64,000 nt of DNA from Tritrichomonas musculus. Its lineage: Eukaryota > Parabasalia > Tritrichomonadida > Tritrichomonadidae. Made by a program: the position numbers and the translations under genes. The DNA lies in assembly GCA_039105265.1 (NCBI GenBank), contig JAPFFF010000059.1:1-64000 (forward strand), read 5' to 3'. Below, in pieces: positions 53,160-63,900 of the stretch (position 1 is the first letter of the stretch; the number at the start of each line of letters is the position of its first letter). The notes under the pieces were generated by a model. It searched no databases, was not told the DNA's origin, and saw only the letters and a list, made by a program, of their open reading frames with translations.

Positions 53160-53660
53160 ATAAAACATTAACTACAATTAAAACTTTAATTGATTGCCAT
53201 AGATATATATTTATTTTTAAAATAGTAGTGATTTTTGAGGTTTTATTACAAAAAAAAACTTAACCTTTGCTTTTTCACAACATTTACTGAAAAACTTAAT
53301 AATAATTGATATAGGAAACTCAAAAAATAAAATATTTAAACTTTTTTAATGAAAATTTTACGGGACAAGATGAAATGATTATGAATTGAGGGCTGGTCCT
53401 AAAATAATTTAGCGAAATTTTTAAAAAAATCGCAGTATTTTGGCCATTTTTCTTCTTAATGATGCAAAAAAAGGTTTTTGAAAATATTCTTTATTTTCAC
53501 AGCACAAAAACTTGTTTTAAACAATGTTTTATTTTATTTTTCACAATATATTCATTTTTTTTACAATAACATGGCCAAACAATTCTATAATCTTTGTCAA
53601 AATGCGTAAAATTTGCTAAATTTCTTGATTTTTTTATTAACAGTCATTTCACATTTATTT

Positions 53661-56600
53661 ATGCTCCTGCAATTCTTTGCCTTAGCCGTCATATCATTAT
53701 CAGCCGAGTGTCCAAAAAATGCTGATAAAGAACTCAGACCTTTAACTTCTCCAACATCTTTTCAAGATGCTGACTGCAGAAGCGTTGATATTCGCTTTGC
53801 AACAACTGTTGAGTCTGACAGCAATCCTAATGTCTATACAGAAATTAAACAAAGCTTTTTCAAGGGAGCCACTCTAAAATCTATTACGATTTCATCAAAA
53901 ATAAGAGAAATTAAATCAAATGCTTTTGAAGGCGCAACAATAACAGAATCAATCAATTTTGCAGCTGCAGAGGATTTAAACATAATTTCATCTTTTGCAT
54001 TTAAAGGTGCGATCATACCAAGCATCTCTCTCCCAAGTGGAATAAGCTCTGTAGGTGCTTCTGCTTTCGAAGGATGCACTCTTAATGGAGATTTTAACTT
54101 TGGATCAAGTAAAGATTTAAAAACGATGAGTGGTGAAAGAATATTCGCTGATGCACATATCACAGGTTCCTTAACATGGCCATCTGATTTATCTACAGTT
54201 TACACACCTTTAAATCCAGGAGATGAAGATCAGCTTAAAAATTGCATTTTCCATCATTGTGAAATTGAAACATTAAATTTGAAGTATGCCCCTTTTACAA
54301 CCCTTCCTTCTTATTTTTTGTACAATGTTGACAAAATCAGTTCAATTACTTTACCAGATAAATTAAAGATTATACCAAGTGGTGCTTTTAAATCTGCAAC
54401 AATTGAAGGTAAGATATCTTTTCCAAAAGATACAGAGAATATTATGAGCAATGCATTTGAAGGAAGTACACTTGGACAACTAGATTTCTCTCTTGCAAAA
54501 GAAATAGAGAAAATTAACAGTAATGTTTTTAAAGATGCTACAATTGATTCAATAAATCCTTTCCCGCCAAATTTGAAAACTATTGAAAATGGAGCATTTA
54601 TGGGTGGTTTACTTTATTCAACTATTAAATTCCCATCATATTTAGAGAAAATTAAGGGTTCAGCATTTGAAGGGAAACATGGATTTACTACTTTAGACTT
54701 CTCAGAGGCATCAGCTTTAACAGATATAGAAGAAAGAGCTTTTTACGATACTGATGTGTCTTCACCAATTAATTTTCCAAGAAATTTAAACAAAATTGGA
54801 AAAAATGCCTTTGAAAAGTCGCCTCTTTCAACAGTAACATTCAATTCAAACCTAGAATCAATTGATAACGAAGCTTTCAAAAACATAATTACCTTGACAG
54901 CTCTTAATAACTTGAAGGTAAAAACTATTGGTACAAGCTCTTTTGAAGGTTGCCAAAACATGGTGGCAGCTACAATACAAATATTATCTTCAGGTAAAAT
55001 AGGAGGCAATGCATTTTTCAAATGCTACAAGCTAGGATCTGAATTAGAAATACTTGAAGCCAAAGACAGAAAAGAAGACGGAACATTGATATATTCAACT
55101 ATTGGAGGCTCAGCGTTCAAAAGTTCTGGAATTCATAAAATCACAATTCCATTTTATATAGAATCAATTGGAGCAAGTGCTTTTGAAAACTGTACTAGCT
55201 TATCTGGAGCTGGCAGTTTGACACTAAAAGAAATAAATGGAAATGCATTTAAAGATGATAATGAATTAATATTAGAATCTATTAATGCAACAACAATCCA
55301 AGCATCAGCATTTGAAAACTGCCGTAAACTTAATGCCGATATCCAACTATACTATTACGGAAACATTAAAAAGGCTGCATTCAAAAACTGTGAGAAGTTA
55401 AAAAGTCTTAAAATATTATATTATGAAGAAGATGAAGTCGAAACCAAAGATAAACATGAAATAGATGAACTAAGTGTAATTGAAGAAGAGGCCTTTTATC
55501 GTTCTGGTCTCAAAGGATCTCTTATAATTCCAATAACAGTAATTGAAATTGGTAAAAACGCTTTTGCCCATTGTAAAAGTTTAACATCATTAACAATAAA
55601 TGGATGCGATGATGACAAACTCATTCTTAAAATCAGAGAGAAAGCATTTTACCGTTCTGGATTAAATGGAAAACTTACATTGCCATATTCCGCTGCATAT
55701 GTTGGTGATTATGCATTCGCATATTGTCCTATTAATCAATTAGAAATCCATGGTACAGATCACTCTTTTGAAGTTCTTCTCGGTGTAAAAGAGAAACCTG
55801 ATGGCACAAAAGAAAAAGTAAAACAACAAATAGATAAGCAATCATTTATCGGGAAGTATTCATTTTATTCATGCGGTATTAAATCCCTAACATTTTTAGA
55901 TAGCGACATAGCATTTGATAAGACAACGTTTAGAGGATGTCAAATTAATAGTCTTTCATTAGGAAACATAAAAACTATTCCATTGGAAGCCTTTTATGGA
56001 ATGTCTACGCTTAACACACCCGTTTCAATTCCTGACTCAGTTACTGCCATTAAAGATCGGGCTTTTGCTTGCTGTAACAGTTTACCAAGTGTGTCATTTA
56101 CTCCAGCTTCTCAGCTTACTGATCTTTCAGCTGGAGCGTTCTTTGGATGCACTCTCCTTGGAACTGTTACAAACGTTCCAGATGAACTCACTATAATTAA
56201 CGAATACACATTTTATAAATGCAGAGGATTGAAATCTTTCGAAATTGGGGATTTAATTACACAAATCGACTCATTTGCGTTTTATGGATGCGAATTATTA
56301 GGAGGCCCATTAAAGTTCCCAATTGAATTGACATCAATTGGTGAATCTGCTTTCCAAGGATGCTTCCAACTATCTGGCTCATTAGAATTTCCAGATTCCG
56401 TAACAAAAGTTGACTCAAAAGCTTTCATGGGATGCGAAAAATTAAATGGTCATGTAACATTTGGCCGTGATATAACAACTATTGGTGATCACGCATTTGC
56501 TGATTGCAGTGGATTCATTGAATATTTAACATTCCCAGAACGCCTTTATGATTCACAAGAATTGTCTATTGACATAGCTGCTTTTTACGGGTGCTCAGGC

Positions 56601-57632
56601 TTTAAAGGTGATTTAATTCTTCCAAAAGGGGCTTCTCTTTCTAAAGATGCTTTTCATGGCTGCTCTGGATTTGATGGCAAACTTGATTTATATGATATGA
56701 AATCTGTACCCGAAGGCGCATTTTATGATTGCTTTGGATTCACGGGAACAATTCCAACAAAAGATTTAGAATCCATAGACAAGCATGCATTCCATGGGTG
56801 TTACGGATTCACAGGTCCATTAGATTTAAGCTCGCTTAAAAAAGAAAAAGATGACCAAGGTAAAGAAACTGGTTTGAACATCAACGAGTATGCATTCTGC
56901 AACTGTCGTGGATTGAATGATCTTTTGATCCTACCAGCTGCATTGAGTGAAGTCAAAGAGCATGCATTTGAAGGATGTTCAGGCTTAAAAGGAACTCTTG
57001 ACTGCTCTAAATTCACGCATATCCACAAATATGCATTTGCAGGATGCTCAAGCTTAACCGGCAATTTAGATTTCGAAGATACTTTGACCAATGTAGAACA
57101 ATACGCGTTTTTAGATTGCTCTGGATTTTCAAACTCTCTGACATTTAGAATTGATGAATCATTAGATATTGACCAATGCGCATTTAAAGGATGCACAGGC
57201 TTCAAAAATGGAAAACTGTCATTCATGATGAAAGATTACGAAGAAAATATCAAAGTTGGTGGTTTTGCTGATAATGATAGATATGCTCCTTATTACCGTT
57301 ATGACTACTTTTTGAAGATTGGCAACGAGGCTTTCAAGGACACAAAATTCAAGAACGTTTATTACCTCGGAAGGTTCGAGCCAGACTGCGACTATGATAT
57401 TGGTATCTCTCAAATTAAAGGAATCCATACCTCAAGCAACTATGCAAATAAGACTTTCTGCAATTATCCACTTCATAAGAGCAAGCTCAGCGGAGGTGCT
57501 ATCGCTGGTATTGTAATTGCTTGCATTGTCGTTGTTGCTGCAATAATTATATTAATTGTTTTCTTTGTTCTTAAAGCTAAGAAAAATAAGGATCAAAGTG
57601 AAGGAGAAGTAGAAATGAACGGAGATCCATAA
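53661..57632 (+). CDS. Secreted/membrane BspA-like LRR_5 receptor
   Basis: 1323 residues from ATG at 53661. A frame back to TTG at 53613 exists, but this ATG gives a perfect signal peptide (MLLQFFALAVISLSA, cleavage before ECPKN). The ectodomain to about residue 1270 is a continuous LRR_5 solenoid with some 45-50 repeats of the type I-xx-xAFxGC-xL/F-xG-xLxFP. After about residue 800 the repeats are Cys-containing and more regular (AFYGCSGFKGDLILP). A TM helix follows at about 1279-1303 (AGIVIACIVVVAAIIILIVF), then a short basic and acidic tail ending EMNGDP. There is no DPF motif, unlike the other surface proteins here. Trichomonad BspA-like proteins are candidate adhesins for host or microbial surfaces. 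AATAAA lies 20 bp after the stop. Confidence 0.92.
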   Translation: MLLQFFALAVISLSAECPKNADKELRPLTSPTSFQDADCRSVDIRFATTVESDSNPNVYTEIKQSFFKGATLKSITISSKIREIKSNAFEGATITESINFAAAEDLNIISSFAFKGAIIPSISLPSGISSVGASAFEGCTLNGDFNFGSSKDLKTMSGERIFADAHITGSLTWPSDLSTVYTPLNPGDEDQLKNCIFHHCEIETLNLKYAPFTTLPSYFLYNVDKISSITLPDKLKIIPSGAFKSATIEGKISFPKDTENIMSNAFEGSTLGQLDFSLAKEIEKINSNVFKDATIDSINPFPPNLKTIENGAFMGGLLYSTIKFPSYLEKIKGSAFEGKHGFTTLDFSEASALTDIEERAFYDTDVSSPINFPRNLNKIGKNAFEKSPLSTVTFNSNLESIDNEAFKNIITLTALNNLKVKTIGTSSFEGCQNMVAATIQILSSGKIGGNAFFKCYKLGSELEILEAKDRKEDGTLIYSTIGGSAFKSSGIHKITIPFYIESIGASAFENCTSLSGAGSLTLKEINGNAFKDDNELILESINATTIQASAFENCRKLNADIQLYYYGNIKKAAFKNCEKLKSLKILYYEEDEVETKDKHEIDELSVIEEEAFYRSGLKGSLIIPITVIEIGKNAFAHCKSLTSLTINGCDDDKLILKIREKAFYRSGLNGKLTLPYSAAYVGDYAFAYCPINQLEIHGTDHSFEVLLGVKEKPDGTKEKVKQQIDKQSFIGKYSFYSCGIKSLTFLDSDIAFDKTTFRGCQINSLSLGNIKTIPLEAFYGMSTLNTPVSIPDSVTAIKDRAFACCNSLPSVSFTPASQLTDLSAGAFFGCTLLGTVTNVPDELTIINEYTFYKCRGLKSFEIGDLITQIDSFAFYGCELLGGPLKFPIELTSIGESAFQGCFQLSGSLEFPDSVTKVDSKAFMGCEKLNGHVTFGRDITTIGDHAFADCSGFIEYLTFPERLYDSQELSIDIAAFYGCSGFKGDLILPKGASLSKDAFHGCSGFDGKLDLYDMKSVPEGAFYDCFGFTGTIPTKDLESIDKHAFHGCYGFTGPLDLSSLKKEKDDQGKETGLNINEYAFCNCRGLNDLLILPAALSEVKEHAFEGCSGLKGTLDCSKFTHIHKYAFAGCSSLTGNLDFEDTLTNVEQYAFLDCSGFSNSLTFRIDESLDIDQCAFKGCTGFKNGKLSFMMKDYEENIKVGGFADNDRYAPYYRYDYFLKIGNEAFKDTKFKNVYYLGRFEPDCDYDIGISQIKGIHTSSNYANKTFCNYPLHKSKLSGGAIAGIVIACIVVVAAIIILIVFFVLKAKKNKDQSEGEVEMNGDP

Positions 57633-59069
57633 ATTATTTTATTGAATTCTGAATAAAGAAAAAAATCTTTTAATATTTCATTTTTGTTTTTCTTAATTAT
57701 CCTGTATGAATACATCAAACAAATTAAAGGGGAAATGAGAATCCATCAACTTTGCTGAGAAAGTGGACTGAACAAGGAAATAACATTAGTTTAAAAAAAA
57801 ATAAGTTTTAATTTAATAGAAAGGGAAATTGAGAGAATAAAGTATTCAAATATAAAATGAAAAAGCTAGTATTATCTTGATTTGAGAATAACATTATTTT
57901 ATTTTTTTATATTATTATATTATTATTTCTCAACTATCAATTAAATTTATGTTTTCAACTTTCAAATAAATATATCTGATGTTTTATTGATGTTTTAATG
58001 TACCACCAAATAAGGTATCAAAAATTTTTTTATATGTTTATTTATTATTTTTAATTTTAAAATCACAGCATATTAGGAAAATTATTGCTTTTATACTACC
58101 AAAACAAATATCACCAAACTCGCATTTGATGTTTTATATCATGCATTGCAGGATTTTTCCTATTTAACCATTTTTTTAGCGAAATTGCATATCTTCGAAA
58201 TTACCTTTATACTTGATAACCAAGCATACTTTATTTAGTAATCCGACAGGAAAATATATAGTCTTTTCCGTACAGCCAGTTCTAACTGATACCTTTATAG
58301 ATACATTAAAATAATTCAGTTATTCTCCTCAAAATCGCAGTTTTTTTATAACTTAAAAGTTAATTCAAATATGCTAAATGGAAACTTTTCCTTTTAATAT
58401 GGATTTTTTAAATATCTATAAATATATAAATAAAAAAAGATTGTTCACTTAATATTTTACTGATTTTATAACTTATATATGAAGTTATCCGTTATAATGA
58501 GAATTCAAAACTTTCGGGCAGAATTAAATGATCAACATACTAATATGTGTGGGTACTAGATTCTGTTCCATAAAAATCTAAAATATTATGATATATTTTT
58601 TATTACTATATGCTAAGAAATAAATATAAATATTATGAGGAAATAATGACCATTAGGTTAGATAGTATCACTTTATGTTTTTGAATTTAAAATAATCGTT
58701 AAATATTTTTATTGTAATAATACTTGATAATATCAAATTGTTCGTTAATTATCAATGATACCAAAGCATCTTTAAACTCAATCTCTTTGGAACTCAGTGA
58801 TGCGTATAACTTTAAGAAAGAAACACTTCCAAATTAAACAGAATCTTCGAAATATACATAAGGCACTGGATCATCTATTTTTTTTTTTTTTTGTTATTGA
58901 GATTAAAAATAAGATCAAAAAACAATCTGGTCAGTGTATAGTAACCAGATGCAGCTGAAGCAGTAATGAGATGAGATATTTTGTCTATAGTTAATGAATC
59001 TAAAATGAATTTTTGCGGCTAAGCTTATGTTTTTATTTTGAAAAGAGAGAGAAAATAGCTCATCATCTT
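57633..59069. other. AT-rich intergenic DNA, no gene seen
   Basis: Only T-rich 3' flank of the BspA gene and unassigned AT-rich DNA. No coding frame or repeat recognised. Confidence 0.6.
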
Positions 59070-59648
59070 CTAATTCATTCTTTTTGTTTGACAAAATATA
59101 ACAAAAAGGCCGTTATTATGCTTCATGATAGCTGGAATAATCCTCTTTTTTAGTTCAGAATCTTCTAAATTCTGATTTGCAGAAGGTGGCTTTGAATTTT
59201 GATTGTTCTCAATGGATCCTGCATTTGCTGTTTTCAAAGTTTCAGTATTTTTGCTTTGCTTTTTTTGATTACTACGTATTTGATCTGTCAATTCAATAAT
59301 CTCATTACTTTGACCAAAGACGGCATATGATAACGTATTTTTGCTCACATCATACTTGTTATCCAATAGATATTTGAAGCATTTTACTGATCCATAGGCT
59401 GCATCGTAATCAATGAAATTTGTTTTCCCTTTGTTAATAAATGATTCAAAAATATTGAAAGGAACCGTTTGGCTTTCATTTGTTAATAAATCTGACTGCA
59501 AACCGTCAACATCATCTTTCCTCAAAATCTTGGTGATCACATCATCTGGCTCTCCGCTGTCTCTCATTCTAATATATGATTCCTGATGACTTGCATAATT
59601 TTTTATGAAGCTAAGTTCTCGTTCATGAAGAGCCCTGTTGCTGCTTAT

Positions 59649-59680
<32 letters not shown>

Positions 59681-60272
59681 ATCTATCAGTTCTGGTTGAA
59701 CCAGACAAGGACACTTTTGACAAACTTTGAACCACATTTATTATTTTTGTTCAAGTATTGCTGCACAAAATGGTACTACACAGAGTTATTTGGCCTCCTT
59801 TTGTTCTTGAGAGAATAAATGTGGTATTTTTCTAATTTTTCATTTATTAAGATTATAACATCTTCGAGTGAAATGATTATCTTTTGCGCTAATCTGTATA
59901 TAAAAGCGCAGTTTAATTTGTTGGTACCGACGTCGACGATCAATTTCTTCACAATCGATGGCAGAAGGACTTTCAATTCATTTTTTTGCGACTTTTTCGC
60001 GTCAAGCAACTCAATCAAATCCATTAAAAACGATGCAAAAGAACGTCTGTGTAAATAACCTGAATAATGCACGCAGCCATCTCTCTGACGTTATCCTCCG
60101 TTTGGCACCAAACATAATCAGCTAAGATATCACTGACACTTTTTGGAGTTAACTTCTTTCTGTTATAAAAATATTGAAAGAGATCTTCAACTGAATCAAT
60201 CGTTATTGAATATTTAATTAAGACACGAATTGAATATTCAAAATAAAGTATATAATTATAAATATCACCCAA
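59070..60272 (-). pseudogene. DUF3447 (ankyrin-type) pseudogene with low-complexity insert
   Basis: Three minus-strand frames in order. 60272-60024 and 60072-59776 hold the helical N-terminal domain (SVEDLFQYFYNRKKLTPKSV; KLNCAFIYRLAQKIIISLED). 59735-59070 holds VITKILRKDDVDGLQSDLL and YDAAYGSVKCFKYLLDNKYD, the family's central block, followed by IPAIMKHNNGLF. The frames are separated by at least two shifts. A 30-bp T run at about 59649-59679 (poly-Lys when read) lies between domain blocks, and an Asn/Gln/Lys-rich insert interrupts the ankyrin part (residues ~150-190 of the last ORF). This is the third DUF3447 locus in the window, all broken. Confidence 0.75.
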
Positions 60273-60961
60273 AAGGCAAACAATATTTAGTTTTTCAGCT
60301 ATTTCTTTGAGAAATAAACATTTTTTAGTGTAAATCTAATTGAAGAATAATTAAAAAAATCACATATTGTTTGAAAAGAGTCATTTCCGTCATTGAGCTC
60401 AAGGAAGTAACTACTTAAAAGATTTCTGATAAACACCAATATTGTTACAAAAATAGTTTTGGTTTTTAACAACAAAACAAAATTTTTTAGGTTATTTTTG
60501 TAAAAAAATTTATAATGACGTTTCTGAAGTTATTAATATTGATCCAGTTTCTATGTATCTATGTCAGAATGGACTTTTGACCTTCAACTCATTTGGTCAT
60601 AATACATGGAATTGACAATAAAAGAGTGAATTAACAAGTCAAAAAAAAAAAAAAAAATAATTTATGATTATATGACAGAGTGATCCATGATATTAAATAT
60701 ATTTAATACATCTTTTGTCAGATATTATAAATGAATATTTCAAAAAAAAAAAATAATTTTTTTCATTTAAATATTAAAAAATATTAATAATAAATAATAT
60801 TTATTATATAATTTATATAAATTTAATATTTTTATTAAAAAATTCTAAGATATTTAAAAAATATACTTTAGCGTCGATTTATCAAAAAAAAATTATAGAA
60901 CTATCAATTTTTGTGAGTATAAAAAAAATAATCATTCAATTACTTCATATTATAATATACG
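60273..60961. other. AT-rich upstream region of the formin
   Basis: No gene seen; contains A-rich runs near 60640 and 60742. No confident trichomonad initiator (TCAYTW) was found next to the ATG; TCATATT at about 60946 is the closest. Confidence 0.4.
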
Positions 60962-63900
60962 ATGAGTAATTTTTTAAAATATCTTCCTTGGCTAGGAAAT
61001 GGAAACAATGAAGATGCCAAAGACGAAGATCCAAACAACAACAACAACAACAATAATAATCAAACTGGGAATGACAATAATTCCAATAATAATAATTCTA
61101 ATGTTTTTAACAGCAAAGATGAATTAAATTTAATATTTGGTTCTAGCGATGATTCCACTGACGAGACCTTTTTTGACGACTCCAACACCAACATTGATGG
61201 TAATATTGAAGATGAAGCCATGCCATCAGAAGAAATTGTTGAAAAAAAGTTCAAACGAGAAGTCATCGATGCGAACCAAATCAATCTTCTCGAGAAAGAC
61301 CTGCCCATTGAAAAGAAGTGGACTTTTGTCCTCCTCCTCAAGCAGAAGCGGAAGGCGAGCAAGAGCCCGAAGCTCTTCATACAGATCATCGACGACTACA
61401 AGAGCTACTCGCAGGACGACCAGGGACTCCAGACCTACCTGCAGAACCTGGAAGGCCTGCGCACGTACGCGTCGACAGGCAGCCTCTCGTGGGGCATCAG
61501 CTTCATCCGCAACGGCGGAATCGAGTCGCTCTTCCGTGCGCTGCGCGAGATAAAGGAGTCGTCGGAGCCCGCGCTCGCCGGGATCAAGGCGCAGCAGTTC
61601 TACCGGATCCTCGAGTCCCTCTACTTCTTTGCGGACATGAAGTCAGGCAACAAGTACCTCAGATACACGTACGAGCGGCAGCCGAAGGGCGGCAGCTACC
61701 TCAGGACGCTCATCTCGTACCTGACGCCGACCGACGAAGAGAACAACGCAGTTCTCGTGCAGCTCATCTTTGCGCTGAACGAGTCACCGAGCTTTGCGAG
61801 CGACTGCATCGCTTTCCTCAGGGAGAAGAACAGCGACGGCCAGACGGGCTTCGAGGTCATCAGCAAGATCATCCAGCTCAGGAAGTCGCGGGAGGTCGAG
61901 GAGCACAAGAGCGCCGCTGCTGCACCGAGCGCCGGCCCGAGCATCAACGTGGTGAAGAAGAAGGACAACCTGATGCCGAAGTACATCATCGAGAACATCT
62001 GCTACCTGATCAAGGCGCTCTGCCTCAAGTCCTCTGACAACCTGAAAGAGTACTTCAGCCTGATCGTCGACCTGCACGACTCGGCAATCATCAGCAGCCT
62101 GAAGCCGATTCCGGAGAGCCTGTTCGACAGCCAGGAGCTGTACGACAAGCTCTCCGAGCTGTACGCGGCGTGCACGAAGGTCTTCCCGAACGCAAAGCCG
62201 CCGCTCTGCAACCCATTCAACGCGGAGGAGCTCATCAAGTACTGCTACTTCAAGTTCAACCAGTCGTTCATGAACATCGTGCTCTCGCTCGTCGACATCC
62301 ACTCAAACTACGCGGCGGGCGACGACTCGCCCTTCGACGAAGTGACGAGCTACCTGCAGGCGTTCTTGCTCGAGTACAGGTACCAGCACGGCAAGCAGAC
62401 GCCAGACTCGCTGACAAAGCTTGAGGACATCGCATTCAACGCGATGAACGAGGTAAACGTGCAGTTCGAGTACCCGTCGCCAACCGCCGTGCAGACGCAG
62501 CTCCTGAAGCTCTACGAGTTTTATGACAAAAACTGGCTGAAATGGTCTGACAAAACCGCCCAGCAACTGCCGATGTGCCTCGACGACACCCAGGAGGAGG
62601 CGCTCGTCACGGTCGACGACTACAAGAAGAAGGTGAAGAAGCTCGAGGACAAGATCGAGAGCCTGAACAAGAACCTGCGCGCGCTCTCAAAGAGCACAAG
62701 CTCAATGGAGCTCTTCACAAACCTGTCGCAGGAATTCGGGTCGCGCAGCGCATCCGGCACGATGCTCATCAAGAAAAAGCCTGAGGCGGGCATCTCGCCG
62801 ATCGTGCAGGGCAGCCAGAGCGCGGATGACGAGCAGGCAGCAGCCGACCAGGTTCCTCCACCTCCTCCAGATGCTCCGCCTCCGCCGACGCCTCCAGAGA
62901 TTCCTTTGCCTCCTTCAGCAGATGACGAGCAGCCACCGCCGCCTCCACCACCTCCGCCGCCGCCAGATGCTCCGCCTCCACCACCTCCACCGCCCCCTCC
63001 GCCAGCGCCAGGCAGCTCCCCGTCCAAGCCAAACGAGGCGCCGCCGAAGAAGCTGAAGCCGCTCTTCTGGACGAAAGTGCAGGCGAGCGAGGCGCTCAAG
63101 TCGAAGTGGAAGGACATCGACGACTCGAAAGTTGACGTCGACTTTGACATGCTCGAGTCGTACTTCGGCGCAGCGCCGGCAAAGTCGCCCGTTGTGGCCA
63201 GGTCAGTCGAGATCAGCCCGGCGCAGGACGGCTCTTCGTCGAGCAGCGAGCTGCCGCCGAAGCCGCAAATTGTCACTTTTGTCAACGAAACGCGGAGCCG
63301 GTCCGTGCAGATCATGATTGCGCGCTTCAGGCTTGACGTCAACGACGTCTGCGACAGGGTCCGGATGATGCGGGACGACTTCACGGACGACCAGCTCGCT
63401 GCAATCAAGAGCAACCTCCCGACCGACGAGGAGATCAAGGAGCTGAAGGGCTACGAAGGCGACCAGAAGCTTCTCGGCATCTGCGAGCGATTCTTCCTGA
63501 AGCTCAATCAAATAAACGGCCTCAACTACCACATCGAGCTCCTCGTCCTCGACCGCACGATCGGGCAGCGCCTCGAGGACATGAACACGCCGCTCGACTG
63601 CATCATCAAGGCGCTCGACCAGATCAACAGCTCGAAGAGGCTCGAGGGCGTCCTCTCATTCATCCTGAAGGTCGGAAACATCATGAATGGCGGCTGCATG
63701 CGCGGCGGCGCCTACGGATTCAAAATCGACTTCCTCACGAAACTGTCAGATGTGAAGTCGACGCACAAGGACTGCTCGATGATGACCTTCCTCGTCGACT
63801 GCTTCTACCAGCAAAAGGCGGCGCACAGCACCACCGAAAGCGACGAGCAAGACTCAAAGGACAACCGCCAGAGCGCCGACAAGAAGGAAAAGAAAGATGA

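Noticed and set aside
60900-60961. Trichomonad initiator (TCAYTW) upstream of the formin and other genes
   Set aside because: No convincing match at the expected short distance from the start codons; only partial matches such as TCATATT.
61318-62566. Alternative GC-rich ORFs on both strands across the formin
   Set aside because: GC-rich third positions keep other frames open; only the plus frame from 60962 has formin domains.
62620-63438. Minus-strand Gly/Ser-rich 272-codon ORF
   Set aside because: It is the antisense of the FH1 proline runs and FH2 domain.
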